DNA from: Alitta virens | Lineage: Eukaryota; Annelida; Polychaeta; Phyllodocida; Nereididae | Assembly (NCBI GenBank): GCA_932294295.1 | Contig: OW028580.1 | Location: 10,693,374-10,757,373 of the forward strand | Direction: 5' to 3' | Length of the DNA stretch: 64,000 nucleotides | Shown here: positions 20,798 through 34,418 of the stretch, piece after piece | Layout: the number at the start of each line of letters is the position of its first letter | Numbering within the stretch: the first letter of the stretch is position 1 | The notes under the pieces: model-generated | Told to the model about the DNA's origin: nothing | Database searches by the model: none | What the model saw: only the letters and a program-made list of their open reading frames with translations | Position numbers and translations under genes: made by a program

Positions 20798-22465
20798 ATG
20801 AGAGGCAGAGGACGAAGCGTGCATTATGATAGCCACGTGGGGCACTCGTGCGTATCGGGGTCAAGGCCGTTGCCGAGGGCCAGGATGCTGACAAGAAAAC
20901 AAACGAAAACAACGCAACACCGAAGTGAAATACTCTATAGTAGGCTCATGGAACGTCGTTGCACAGTTAAATTATCAAGAGTACACAAAAATGTAGGAAG
21001 TACATTTAGCAGTGAGATGCTAGACTCACAGGCCGCACCGATGAAGTAGTAAATTAGGTCCACTTAGCAGAGCCAATGAGAGGCACAGGACGAAGCGTGC
21101 ATTATGATAGCCACGTGGGGCACTCGTGCGTAGCGGGGTCAAGGCCGTTGTAGAGGGCCAGGATGCTGACAAGAAAAAAAACGACAACAACGCAACACCG
21201 AAGTGAAATACACTATAGTAGGCTCATGGAACGATGTTGCACAGTTAAATTATCAAGAGTACACAAAAATGTAGGAAGTGCATTTAGCAGTGAGATGCTA
21301 GACTCACAGACCGCGCCGATGAAGTAGTAATTTAGGTCCACTTAGCACAGCCAAAGAGAGGCAGAGGACGAAGCGTGCATTATGATAGCCACGTGGGGCA
21401 CTCGTGCGTAGCGGGGTCAAGGCCGTTGCACAGGGCCAGGATGCTGACAAGAAAACAAACGACAACAAACCAACACCGAAGTGAAATACACTATAGTAGG
21501 CTCATAGAACGATGTTGCACAGTTAAATTATCAAGAGTACACAAAAATGTAGGAAGTGCATTTAGCAGTGAGATGCTAGACTCACAGACCAAGCCGATGA
21601 AGTAGTAATTTAGGTCAACTTAGCACAGCCAAAGAGAGGCACAGGACGAAGCGTGCATTATGATAGCCACGTGGGGCACTCGTGCGTAGCGGGGTCAAGG
21701 CCGTTGCACAGGGCCAGGATGCTGACAAGAAAACAAACGACAACAACGCAACACCGAAGTTAAATACTCTATAATTGCCTTTTGGAACGACGTGGCACAG
21801 TTAAATTATCAGGACTACACAAAAATGTAGGAAGTACATTTAGCAGTGAGATGCCAGACTCACAGGCAGCGCCGATGAAGCAGTAAGTTAGGTCAACTTA
21901 GCACAGCCAAAGAGAGGCACAGGACGAAGCGTGCATTATGATAGCCACGTGGGGCACTCGTGCATAGCGAGGTCAAGGCCGTTGTAGAGGGCCAGGATGC
22001 TGACAAGAAGACAAACGACAACAACGCGACACCGACGTGAAATACTCTATTATAGCGTTTTGGAACGACGTGGCACAGTTAAATTATCAGGACTACACAA
22101 AAATGTAGGAAGTACATTTAGCAGTGAGATGCCAGACTCACAGGCCGCACCGATGAAGTAGTAAATTAGGTCCACTTAGAAGAGCCAATGAGAGGCAGAG
22201 GACGAAGCGTGCATTATGATAGCCACGTGGGGCACTCGTGCATAGCGAGGTCAAGGCCGTTGTAGAGGGCCAGGATGCTGACAAGAAGACAAACGACAAC
22301 AACGCAACACCGAAGTGAAATACTCTATTATAGCGTTTTGGAACGACGCGGCACAGTTAAATTATCAAGAGTACACAAAAATGTAGGAAATACATTTATC
22401 AGTGAGATGCCAGACTCACAGGCGGCGCCGATGAAGTAGTAAGTTAGGTCCACTTAGCACAGCCA
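20798..22465 (+). repeat. transition segment: D F G G::H H::I L::C
   Basis: Monomers start at 20798, 21076, 21354, 21632, 21910 and 22188. At 21632 a G start (CAC at p76-78) passes into H (GAAGTTAAATACTC). At 21910 an H- or G-like start (AAAGAGAGGCAC, GATAGCCAC) passes into I (GCATAGCGAGG, CGACACCGACG). At 22188 the start is L-like (GATAGCCAC, GCATAGCGAGG) and the end is C (GGAAATAC, GGCGGCGCC). Three fusions in a row mark the junction between the 14/7-mer and 8-mer domains. Confidence 0.88.
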
Positions 22466-24689
22466 ATGAGAGGCAGAGGACGAAGCGTGCATTATGATAG
22501 CCACGTGGGGCACTCGTGCGTAGCAGGGTCAAGGCCGTTGCAGAAGGCCAGGATGCTGACAAGAAAACAAACGACAACAAAGCAACACCGAAGTGAAATA
22601 CACTATAGTAGGCTCATGGAACGATGTTGCACAGTTAAATTATCAAGAGTACACAAAAATGTAGGAAGTGCATTTAGCAGTGAGATGCTAGACTCACAGA
22701 CCAAGCCGATGAAGTAGTAATTTAGGTCAACTTAGCACAGCCAAAGAGAGGCACAGGACGAAGCGTGCATTATGATAGCCACGTGGGGCACTCGTGCGTA
22801 GCGGGGTCAAGGCCGTTGCACAGGGCCAGGATGCTGACAAGAAAACAAACGACAACAAACCAACACCGAAGTGAAATACACTATAGTAGGCTCATAGAAC
22901 GATGTTGCACAGTTAAATTATCAAGAGTACACAAAAATGTAGGAAGTGCATTTAGCAGTGAGATGCTAGACTCACAGACCAAGCCGATGAAGTAGTAATT
23001 TAGGTCAACTTAGCACAGCCAAAGAGAGGCACAGGACGAAGCGTGCATTATGATAGCCACGTGGGGCACTCGTGCGTAGCGGGGTCAAGGCCGTTGTAGA
23101 GGGCCAGGATGCTGACAAGAAAACTAATGACAACAACGCAACACCGAAGTTAAATACTCTATAATTGCCTTTTGGAACGACGTGGCACAGTTAAATTATC
23201 AGGACTACACAAAAATGTAGGAAGTACATTTAGCAGTGAGATGCCAGACTCACAGGCAGCGCCGATGAAGCAGTAAGTTAGGTCCACTTAGCACAGCCAA
23301 TGAGAGGCAGAGGACGAAGCGTGCATTATGATAGCCACGTGGGGCACTCGTGCGTAGCGGGGTCAAGGCCGTTGCAGAGGGCCACACTGCTGACAAGAAA
23401 ACAAACGACAACAACGCGACACCGAAGTGAAATACTCTATTATAGCGTTTTGGAACGACGTGGCACAGTTAAATTATCAGGACTACACAAAAATGTAGGA
23501 AGTACATTTTGCAGTGAGATGCCAGACTCACAGGCCGCACCGATGAAGTAGTAAATTTGGTCCACTTAGAAGAGCCAATGAGAGGCAGAGGACGAAGCGT
23601 GCATTATGATAGGCACGTGGGGCACTCGTGCATAGCGAGGTCAAGGCCGTTGTAGAGGGCCAGGATGCTGACAAGAAGACAAACGACAAGAACGCAACAC
23701 CGAAGTGAAATACTCTATTATAGCGTTTTGGAACGACGCGGCACAGTTAAATTATCAAGAGTACACAAAAATGTAGGAAGTGCATTTAGCAGTGAGATGC
23801 TAGACTCACAGACCAAGCCGATGAAGTAGTAATTTAGGTCAACTTAGCACAGCCAAAGAGAGGCACAGGACGAAGCGTGCATTATGATAGCCACGTGGGG
23901 CACTCGTGCGTAGCGGGGTCAAGGCCGTTGCACAGGGCCAGGATGCTGACAAGAAAACAAACGACAACAACGCAACACCGAAGTTAAATACTCTATAATT
24001 GCCTTTTGGAACGACGTGGCACAGTTAAATTATCAGGACTACACAAAAATGTAGGAAGTACATTTAGCAGTGAGATGCCAGACTCACAGGCAGCGCCGAT
24101 GAAGCAGTAAGTTAGGTCCACTTAGCACAGCCAATGAGAGGCAGAGGACGAAGCGTGCATTATGATAGGCACGTGGGGCACTCGTGCATAGCGAGGTCAA
24201 GGCCGTTGTAGAGGGCCAGGATGCTGACAAGAAGACAAACGACAACAACGCGACACCGACGTGAAATACTCTATTATAGCGTTTTGGAACGACGTGGCAC
24301 AGTTAAATTATCAGGACTACACAAAAATGTAGGAAGTACATTTAGCAGTGAGATGCCAGACTCACAGGCCGCACCGATGAAGTAGTAAATTAGGTCCACT
24401 TAGAAGAGCCAATGAGAGGCAGAGGACGAAGCGTGCATTATGATAGGCACGTGGGGCACTCGTGCATAGCGAGGTCAAGGCCGTTGTAGAGGGCCAGGAT
24501 GCTGACAAGAAGACAAACGACAACAACGCAACACCGAAGTGAAATACTCTATTATAGCGTTTTGGAACGACGCGGCACAGTTAAATTATCAAGAGTACAC
24601 AAAAATGTAGGAAATACATTTATCAGTGAGATGCCAGACTCACAGGCGGCGCCGATGAAGTAGTAAGTTAGGTCCACTTAGCACAGCCA
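22466..24689 (+). repeat. 8-mer HOR unit 1 (divergent half)
   Basis: The order is E G H J B::G G::H I B::C, 2224 bp (8 x 278). The first four monomers match the following units. The last four differ: B at 23578 ends like G or E (ACCAAGCCG), G::H is at 23856, I at 24134 and B::C at 24412. J at 23300 carries the AAATTTGGTCC ending shared with 25524 and 27748 only. Confidence 0.9.
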
Positions 24690-26913
24690 ATGAGAGGCAG
24701 AGGACGAAGCGTGCATTATGATAGCCACGTGGGGCACTCGTGCGTAGCAGGGTCAAGGCCGTTGCAGAAGGCCAGGATGCTGACAAGAAAACAAACGACA
24801 ACAAAGCAACACCGAAGTGAAATACACTATAGTAGGCTCATGGAACGATGTTGCACAGTTAAATTATCAAGAGTACACAAAAATGTAGGAAGTGCATTTA
24901 GCAGTGAGATGCTAGACTCACAGACCAAGCCGATGAAGTAGTAATTTAGGTCAACTTAGCACAGCCAAAGAGAGGCACAGGACGAAGCGTGCATTATGAT
25001 AGCCACGTGGGGCACTCGTGCGTAGCGGGGTCAAGGCCGTTGCACAGGGCCAGGATGCTGACAAGAAAACAAACGACAACAAACCAACACCGAAGTGAAA
25101 TACACTATAGTAGGCTCATAGAACGATGTTGCACAGTTAAATTATCAAGAGTACACAAAAATGTAGGAAGTGCATTTAGCAGTGAGATGCTAGACTCACA
25201 GACCAAGCCGATGAAGTAGTAATTTAGGTCAACTTAGCACAGCCAAAGAGAGGCACAGGACGAAGCGTGCATTATGATAGCCACGTGGGGCACTCGTGCG
25301 TAGCGGGGTCAAGGCCGTTGTAGAGGGCCAGGATGCTGACAAGAAAACTAATGACAACAACGCAACACCGAAGTTAAATACTCTATAATTGCCTTTTGGA
25401 ACGACGTGGCACAGTTAAATTATCAGGACTACACAAAAATGTAGGAAGTACATTTAGCAGTGAGATGCCAGACTCACAGGCAGCGCCGATGAAGCAGTAA
25501 GTTAGGTCCACTTAGCACAGCCAATGAGAGGCAGAGGACGAAGCGTGCATTATGATAGCCACGTGGGGCACTCGTGCGTAGCGGGGTCAAGGCCGTTGCA
25601 GAGGGCCACACTGCTGACAAGAAAACAAACGACAACAACGCGACACCGAAGTGAAATACTCTATTATAGCGTTTTGGAACGACGTGGCACAGTTAAATTA
25701 TCAGGACTACACAAAAATGTAGGAAGTACATTTTGCAGTGAGATGCCAGACTCACAGGCCGCACCGATGAAGTAGTAAATTTGGTCCACTTAGAATAGCC
25801 AATGAGAGGCAGAGGACGAAGCGTGCATTATGATAGGCACGTGGGGCACTCGTGCATAGCGAGGTCAAGGCCGTTGTAGAGGGCCAGGATGCTGACAAGA
25901 AGACAAACGACAAGAACGCAACACCGAAGTGAAATACTCTATTATAGCGTTTTGGAACGACGCGGCACAGTTAAATTATCAAGAGTACACAAAAATGTAG
26001 GAAGTGCATTTAGCAGTGAGATGGCAGACTCACAGGCAGCGCCGATGAAGCAGTAAGTTAGGTCCACTTAGCACAGCCAATGAGAGGCACAGGACGAAGC
26101 GTGCATTATGATAGCCACATGGGGCACTCGTGCGTAGCGGGATCAAGGCCGTTGTAGAGGGCCAGGATGCTGACAAGAAAACAAACGACAACAACGAAAC
26201 ACCGAAGTGAAATACTCTATAGTAGGCTCAGGGAACGCCGTTGCACAGTTAAATTAACAAGAGTACACAAAAATGTAGGAAATACATTTATCAGTGAGAT
26301 GCCAGACTCACAGGCGGCGCCGATGAAGTAGTAAGTTAGGTCCACTTAGCACAGCCAATGAGAGGCAGAGGACGAAGCGTGCATTATGATAGCCACGTGG
26401 GGCACTCGTGCGTATCGGGGTCAAGGCCGTTGCCGAGGGCCAGGATGCTGACAAGAAAACAAACGAAAACAACGCAACACCGAAGTGAAATACTCTATAG
26501 TAGGCTCATGGAACGTCGTTGCACAGTTAAATTATCAAGAGTACACAAAAATGTAGGAAGTACATTTAGCAGTGAGATGCTAGACTCACAGGCCGCACCG
26601 ATGAAGTAGTAAATTAGTTCCACTTAGCAGAGCCAATGAGAGGCAGAGGAGGAAGCGTGCATTATGATAGCCACGTGGGGCACTCGTGCGTAGCGGGGTC
26701 AAGGCCGTTGTAGAGGGCCAGGATGCTGACAAGAAAACAAACGAAAACAACGCAACACCGAAGTGAAATACTCTATAGTAGGCTCATGGAACGTCGTTGC
26801 ACAGTTAAATTATCAAGAGTACACAAAAATGTAGGAAATACATTTATCAGTGAGATGCCAGACTCACAGGCGGCGCCGATGAAGTAGTAAGTTAGGTCCA
26901 CTTAGCACAGCCA
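24690..26913 (+). repeat. 8-mer HOR unit 2, 2224 bp
   Basis: The order is E G H J B C D M::C at 24690 + 278n. The last monomer (26636) starts as M (GAGGAAG) and ends as C (GGAAATACATTTATCAG, GGCGGCGCC), which restores the normal C-to-E junction. J at 25524 has AAATTTGGTCC followed by a private TTAGAATAGCC. Confidence 0.95.
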
Positions 26914-29137
26914 ATGAGAGGCAGAGGACGAAGCGTGCATTATGATAGCCACGTGGGGCACTCGTGCGTAGCAGGGTCAAGGCCGTTGCAGAAGGCCAGG
27001 ATGCTGACAAGAAAACAAACGACAACAAAGCAACACCGAAGTGAAATACACTATAGTAGGCTCATGGAACGATGTTGCACAGTTAAATTATCAAGAGTAC
27101 ACAAAAATGTAGGAAGTGCATTTAGCAGTGAGATGCTAGACTCACAGACCAAGCCGATGAAGTAGTAATTTAGGTCAACTTAGCACAGCCAAAGAGAGGC
27201 ACAGGACGAAGCGTGCATTATGATAGCCACGTGGGGCACTCGTGCGTAGCGGGGTCAAGGCCGTTGCACAGGGCCAGGATGCTGACAAGAAAACAAACGA
27301 CAACAAACCAACACCGAAGTGAAATACACTATAGTAGGCTCATAGAACGATGTTGCACAGTTAAATTATCAAGAGTACACAAAAATGTAGGAAGTGCATT
27401 TAGCAGTGAGATGCTAGACTCACAGACCAAGCCGATGAAGTAGTAATTTAGGTCAACTTAGCACAGCCAAAGAGAGGCACAGGACGAAGCGTGCATTATG
27501 ATAGCCACGTGGGGCACTCGTGCGTAGCGGGGTCAAGGCCGTTGTAGAGGGCCAGGATGCTGACACGAAAACTAATGACAACAACGCAACACCGAAGTTA
27601 AATACTCTATAATTGCCTTTTGGAACGACGTGGCACAGTTAAATTATCAGGACTACACAAAAATGTAGGAAGTACATTTAGCAGTGAGATGCCAGACTCA
27701 CAGGCAGCGCCGATGAAGCAGTAAGTTAGGTCCACTTAGCACAGCCAATGAGAGGCAGAGGACGAAGCGTGCATTATGATAGCCACGTGGGGCACTCGTG
27801 CGTAGCGGGGTCAAGGCCGTTGCAGAGGGCCACACTGCTGACAAGAAAACAAACGACAACAACGCGACACCGAAGTGAAATACTCTATTATAGCGTTTTG
27901 GAACGACGTGGCACAGTTAAATTATCAGGACTACACAAAAATGTAGGAAGTACATTTTGCAGTGAGATGCCAGACTCACAGGCCGCACCGATGAAGTAGT
28001 AAATTTGGTCCACTTAGAAGAGCCAATGAGAGGCAGAGGACGAAGCGTGCATTATGATAGGCACGTGGGGCACTCGTGCATAGCGAGGTCAAGGCCGTTG
28101 TAGAGGGCCAGGATGCTGACAAGAAGACAAACGACAAGAACGCAACACCGAAGTGAAATACTCTATTATAGCGTTTTGGAACGACGCGGCACAGTTAAAT
28201 TATCAAGAGTACACAAAAATGTAGGAAGTGCATTTAGCAGTGAGATGGCAGACTCACAGGCAGCGCCGATGAAGCAGTAAGTTAGGTCCACTTAGCACAG
28301 CCAATGAGAGGCACAGGACGAAGCGTGCATTATGATAGCCACATGGGGCACTCGTGCGTAGCGGGATCAAGGCCGTTGTAGAGGGCCAGGATGCTGACAA
28401 GAAAACAAACGACAACAACGAAACACCGAAGTGAAATACTCTATAGTAGGCTCAGGGAACGCCGTTGCACAGTTAAATTAACAAGAGTACACAAAAATGT
28501 AGGAAATACATTTATCAGTGAGATGCCAGACTCACAGGCGGCGCCGATGAAGTAGTAAGTTAGGTCCACTTAGCACAGCCAATGAGAGGCAGAGGACGAA
28601 GCGTGCATTATGATAGCCACGTGGGGCACTCGTGCGTATCGGGGTCAAGGCCGTTGCCGAGGGCCAGGATGCTGACAAGAAAACAAACGAAAACAACGCA
28701 ACACCGAAGTGAAATACTCTATAGAAGGCTCATGGAACGTCGTTGCACAGTTAAATTATCAAGAGTACACAAAAATGTAGGAAGTACATTTAGCAGTGAG
28801 ATGCTAGACTCACAGGCCGCACCGATGAAGTAGTAAATTAGTTCCACTTAGCAGAGCCAATGAGAGGCAGAGGAGGAAGCGTGCATTATGATAGCCACGT
28901 GGGGCACTCGTGCGTAGCGGGGTCAAGGCCGTTGTAGAGGGCCAGGATGCTGACAAGAAAACAAACGAAAACAACGCAACACCGAAGTGAAATACTCTAT
29001 AGTAGGCTCATGGAACGTCGTTGCACAGTTAAATTATCAAGAGTACACAAAAATGTAGGAAATACATTTATCAGTGAGATGCCAGACTCACAGGCGGCGC
29101 CGATGAAGTAGTAAGTTAGGTCCACTTAGCACAGCCA
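26914..29137 (+). repeat. 8-mer HOR unit 3, 2224 bp
   Basis: The order is E G H J B C D M::C, the same as the preceding unit at exactly +2224. Private changes include GACACGAAAAC in H at about 27565 and CTATAGAAGG in D at about 28723. The M::C junction at 28860 matches that at 26636. Confidence 0.95.
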
Positions 29138-31083
29138 ATGAGAGGCAGAGGACGAAGCGTGCATTATGATAGCCACGTGGGGCACTCGTGCGTAGCAGGG
29201 TCAAGGCCGTTGCAGAAGGCCAGGATGCTGACAAGAAAACAAACGACAACAAAGCAACACCGAAGTGAAATACACTATAGTAGGCTCATGGAACGATGTT
29301 GCACAGTTAAATTATCAAGAGTACACAAAAATGTAGGAAGTGCATTTAGCAGTGAGATGCTAGACTCACAGACCAAGCCGATGAAGTAGTAATTTAGGTC
29401 AACTTAGCACAGCCAAAGAGAGGCACAGGACGAAGCGTGCATTATGATAGCCACGTGGGGCACTCGTGCGTAGCGGGGTCAAGGCCGTTGCACAGGGCCA
29501 GGATGCTGACAAGAAAACAAACGACAACAAACCAACACCGAAGTGAAATACACTATAGTAGGCTCATAGAACGATGTTGCACAGTTAAATTATCAAGAGT
29601 ACACAAAAATGTAGGAAGTGCATTTAGCAGTGAGATGCTAGACTCACAGACCAAGCCGATGAAGTAGTAATTTAGGTCAACTTAGCACAGCCAAAGAGAG
29701 GCACAGGACGAAGCGTGCATTATGATAGCCACGTGGGGCACTCGTGCGTAGCGGGGTCAAGGCCGTTGTAGAGGGCCAGGATGCTGACAAGAAAACTAAT
29801 GACAACAACGCAACACCGAAGTTAAATACTCTATAATTGCCTTTTGGAACGACGTGGCACAGTTAAATTATCAGGACTACAAAAAAATGTAGGAAGTACA
29901 TTTAGCAGTGAGATGCCAGACTCACAGGCAGCGCCGATGAAGCAGTAAGTTAGGTCCACTTAGCACAGCCAATGAGAGGCAGAGGACGAAGCGTGCATTA
30001 TGATAGCCACGTGGGGCACTCGTGCGTAGCGGGGTCAAGGCCGTTGCAGAGGGCCACACTGCTGACAAGAAAACAAACGACAACAACGCGACACCGAAGT
30101 GAAATACTCTATTATAGCGTTTTGGAACGACGCGGCACAGTTAAATTATCAAGAGTACACAAAAATGTAGGAAGTGCATTTAGCAGTGAGATGGCAGACT
30201 CACAGGCAGCGCCGATGAAGCAGTAAGTTAGGTCCACTTAGCACAGCCAATGAGAGGCACAGGACGAAGCGTGCATTATGATAGCCACATGGGGCACTCG
30301 TGCGTAGCGGGATCAAGGCCGTTGTAGAGGGCCAGGATGCTGACAAGAAAACAAACGACAACAACGAAACACCGAAGTGAAATACTCTATAGTAGGCTCA
30401 GGGAACGCCGTTGCACAGTTAAATTAACAAGAGTACACAAAAATGTAGGAAATACATTTATCAGTGAGATGCCAGACTCACAGGCGGCGCCGATGAAGTA
30501 GTAAGTTAGGTCCACTTAGCACAGCCAATGAGAGGCAGAGGACGAAGCGTGCATTATGATAGCCACGTGGGGCACTCGTGCGTATCGGGGTCAAGGCCGT
30601 TGCCGAGGGCCAGGATGCTGACAAGAAAACAAACGAAAACAACGCAACACCGAAGTGAAATACTCTATAGTAGGCTCATGGAACGTCGTTGCACAGTTAA
30701 ATTATCAAGAGTACACAAAAATGTAGGAAGTACATTTAGCAGTGAGATGCTAGACTCACAGGCCGCACCGATGAAGTAGTAAATTAGTTCCACTTAGCAG
30801 AGCCAATGAGAGGCAGAGGAGGAAGCGTGCATTATGATAGCCACGTGGGGCACTCGTGCGTAGCGGGGTCAAGGCCGTTGTAGAGGGCCAGGATGCTGAC
30901 AAGAAAACAAACGAAAACAACGCAACACCGAAGTGAAATACTCTATAGTAGGCTCATGGAACGTCGTTGCACAGTTAAATTATCAAGAGTACACAAAAAT
31001 GTAGGAAGTACATTTAGCAGTGAGATGCTAGACTCACAGGCCGCACCGATGAAGTAGTAAATTAGGTCCACTTAGCAGAGCCA
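29138..31083 (+). repeat. 8-mer HOR unit 4, shortened: E G H J::B C D M
   Basis: The monomer at 29972 starts as J (CACACTGCTG, CGCGACACC) and switches to B at about p162 (GCGGCAC, GATGGCAG, GAAGCAGTAAG). One monomer has therefore been lost between J and B. M at 30806 is intact and leads into K instead of C, so the array re-enters the M-K-L-F2 order. H at 29694 has a private CTACAAAAAAATG. Confidence 0.93.
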
Positions 31084-31917
31084 ATGAGAGGCAGAGGACG
31101 AAGCGTGCATTATGATAGCCACGTGGGGCACTCGTGCGTAGCGGGGTCAAGGCCGTTGTAGAGGGCCAGGATGCTGACAAGAAAACAAACGACAACAACG
31201 CAACACCGAAGTGAAATACTCTATTATAGCGTTTTGGAACGACGTGGAACAGTTAAATTATCAGGAGAACACAAAAATGTAGGAAGTACATTTAGCAGTG
31301 AGATGCCAGACTCACAGGCCGCACCGATGAAGTAGTAAATTAGGTCCACTTAGCAGAGCCAATGAGAGGCAGAGGACGAAGCGTGCATTATGATAGCCAC
31401 GTGGGGCACTCGTGCGTAGCGGGGTCAAGGCCGTTGTAGAGGGCCAGGATGCTGACAAGAAAACAAACGACAACAACGCAACACCGAAGTGAAATACTCT
31501 ATTATAGCGTTTTGGAACGACGTGGAACAGTTAAATTATCAGGAGAACACAAAAATGTAGGAAGTACATTTAGCAGTGAGATGCCAGACTCACAGGCCGC
31601 ACCGATGAAGTAGTAAATTAGGTCCACTTAGCAGAGCCAATGAGAGGCAGAGGACGAAGCGTGCATTATGATAGCCACGTGGGGCACTCGTGCATAGCGA
31701 GGTCAAGGCCGTTGTAGAGGGCCAGGATGCTGACAAGAAGACAAACGACAACAACGCAACACCGAAGTGAAATACTCTATTATAGCGTTTTGGAACGACG
31801 CGGCACAGTTAAATTATCAAGAGTACACAAAAATGTAGGAAGTGCATTTAGCAGTGAGATGCTAGACTCACAGGCCACGCCGATGAAGTAGTAAGTTAGG
31901 TCCACTTAGCACAGCCA
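31084..31917 (+). repeat. K K L with a tandem K duplication
   Basis: K at 31084-31361 and K at 31362-31639 appear identical by eye. They are followed by L at 31640. This is the only place in the window with two adjacent K monomers, so it is probably a single-monomer duplication and probably recent. Confidence 0.92.
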
Positions 31918-34140
31918 ATGAGAGGCAGAGGACGAAGCCTGCATTATGATAGCCACGTGGGGCACTCGTGCGTAGCGGGGTCAAGGCCGTTGCAGAGGGC
32001 CAGGATGCTGACAAGAAAAAAAACGACAACAACGCAACACCGAAGTGAAATACACTATAGTAGGCTCATGGAACGATGTTGCACAGTTAAATTATCAAGA
32101 GTACACAAAAATGTAGGAAGTGCATTTAGCAGTGAGATGCTAGACTCACAGACCGCGCCGATGAAGTAGTAATTTAGGTCCACTTAGCACAGCCAAAGAG
32201 AGGCAGAGGACGAAGCGTGCATTATGATAGCCACGTGGGGCACTCGTGCGTAGCGGGGTCAAGGCCGTTGCACAGGGCCAGGATGCTGACAAGAAAACAA
32301 ACGACAACAAACCAACACCGAAGTGAAATACACTATAGTAGGCTCATAGAACGATGTTGCACAGTTAAATTATCAAGAGTACACAAAAATGTAGGAAGTG
32401 CATTTAGCAGTGAGATGCTAGACTCACAGACCAAGCCGATAAGTAGTAATTTAGGTCAACTTAGCAGAGCCAAAGAGAGGCACAGGACGAAGCGTGCATT
32501 ATGATAGCCACGTGGGGCACTCGTGCGTAGCGGGGTCAAGGCCGTTGTAGAGGGCCAGGATGCTGACAAGAAAACTAATAACAACAACGCAACACCGAAG
32601 TTTAATACTCTATAATTGCCTTTTGGAACGACGTGGCACAGTTAAATTATCAGGACTACACAAAAATGTAGGAAGTACATTTAGCAGTGAGATGCTAGAC
32701 TCACAGGCAGCGCCGATGAAGCAGTAAGTTAGGTCCACTTAGCACAGCCAATGAGAGGCAGAGGACGAAGCGTGCATTATGATAGCCACGTGGGGCACTC
32801 GTGCGTAGCGGGGTCAAGGCCGTTGCAGAGGGCCACACTGCTGACAAGAAAACAAACGACAACAACGCGACACCGAAGTGAAATACTCTATTATAGCGTT
32901 TTGGAACGACGTGGCACAGTTAAATTATCAGGACTACACAAAAATGTAGGAAGTACATTTAGCAGTGAGATGCCAGACTCACAGGCCGCACCGATGAAGT
33001 AGTAAATTAGGTCCACTTAGAAGAGCCAATGAGAGGCAGAGGACGAAGCGTGCATTATGATAGGCACGTGGGGCACTCGTGCATAGCGAGGTCAAGGCCG
33101 TTGTAGAGGGCCAGGATGCTGACAAGAAGACAAACGACAACAACGCAACACCGAAGTGAAATACTCTATTATAGCGTTTTGGAACGACGCGGCACAGTTA
33201 AATTATCAAGAGTACACAAAAATGTAGGAAGTGCATTTAGCAGTGAGATGGCAGACTCACAGGCAGCGCCGATGAAGCAGTAAGTTAGGTCCACTTAGCA
33301 CAGCCAATGAGAGGCACAGGACGAAGCGTGCATTATGATAGCCACGTGGGGCACTCGTGCGTATCGGGGTCAAGGCCGTTGCCGAGGGCCAGGATGCTGA
33401 CAAGAAAACAAACGAAAACAACGCAACACCGAAGTGAAATACTCTATAGTAGGCTCATGGAACGTCGTTGCACAGTTAAATTATCAAGAGTACACAAAAA
33501 TGTAGGAAGTACATTTAGCAGTGAGATGCTAGACTCACAGGCCGCACCGATGAAGTAGTAAATTAGGTCCACTTAGCAGAGCCAATGAGAGGCAGAGGAG
33601 GAAGCGTGCATTATGATAGCCACATGGGGCACTCGTGCGTAGCGGGGTCAAGGCCGTTGTAGAGGGCCAGGATGCTGACAAGAAAACAAACGACAACAAC
33701 GCAACACCGAAGTGAAATACTCTATTATAGCGTTTTGGAACGACGTGGAACAGTTAAATTATCAGGAGTACACAAAAATGTAGGAAGTACATTTAGCAGT
33801 GAGATGTTAGACTCACAGGCAGCACCGATGAAGTAGTAAATTAGGTCCACTTAGCAGAGCCAATGAGAGGCAGAGGACGAAGCGTGCATTATGATAGCCA
33901 CGTGGGGCACTCGTGCATAGCGAGGTCAAGGCCGTTGTAGAGGGCCAGGATGCTGACAAGAAGACAAACGACAACAACGCAACACCGAAGTGAAATACTC
34001 TATTATAGCGTTTTGGAACGACGCGGCACAGTTAAATTATCAAGAGTACACAAAAATGTAGGAAGTGCATTTAGCAGTGAGATGCTAGACTCACAGGCCA
34101 CGCCGATGAAGTAGTAGGTTAGGTCCACTTAGCACAGCCA
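31918..34140 (+). repeat. 8-monomer deletion derivative of the 14-mer
   Basis: The order is F2 G2 H2 J B C::D N::K L. The monomer at 33307 begins with the C-type GGCACAGG and continues as D. The monomer at 33585 begins as N (GAGGAAG, CACATGG) and ends K-like (CGTGGAACAG, CAGGAGTACAC), with private GATGTTAG and GGCAGCACC. Relative to the 14-mer this is a loss of one monomer and then five. L at 33863 has the GTAGTAGGTT ending that precedes Q. Confidence 0.9.
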
Positions 34141-34418
34141 ATGAGAGGCAGAGGACGAAGCCTGCATTATGATAGCCACATGGGGCACTCGTGCGTAGCG
34201 GGATCAAGGCCGTTGTAGAGGGCCAGGATGCTGACAAGAAAACAAACGACATCAACGAAACACCGAAGTGAAATACTCTATAGTAGGCTCAGGGAACGCC
34301 GTTGCACAGTTAAATTAACAAGAGTACACAAAAATGTAGGAAATACATTTATCAGTGAGATGCCATACTCACAGGCGGCGCCGATGAAGTAGTAAGTTAG
34401 GTCCACTTAGCACAGCCA
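34141..34418 (+). repeat. Q::C fused monomer
   Basis: It begins with the Q marker AAGCCTGC and CACATGG and then runs as C with ACATCAACGAAAC and GCCATACTC. Elsewhere Q and this C are two adjacent monomers (1344/1622, 39701/39979, 46929/47207), so one monomer has been lost here. Because Q and C share p36-p100, the breakpoint can only be placed somewhere in that interval. Confidence 0.9.
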
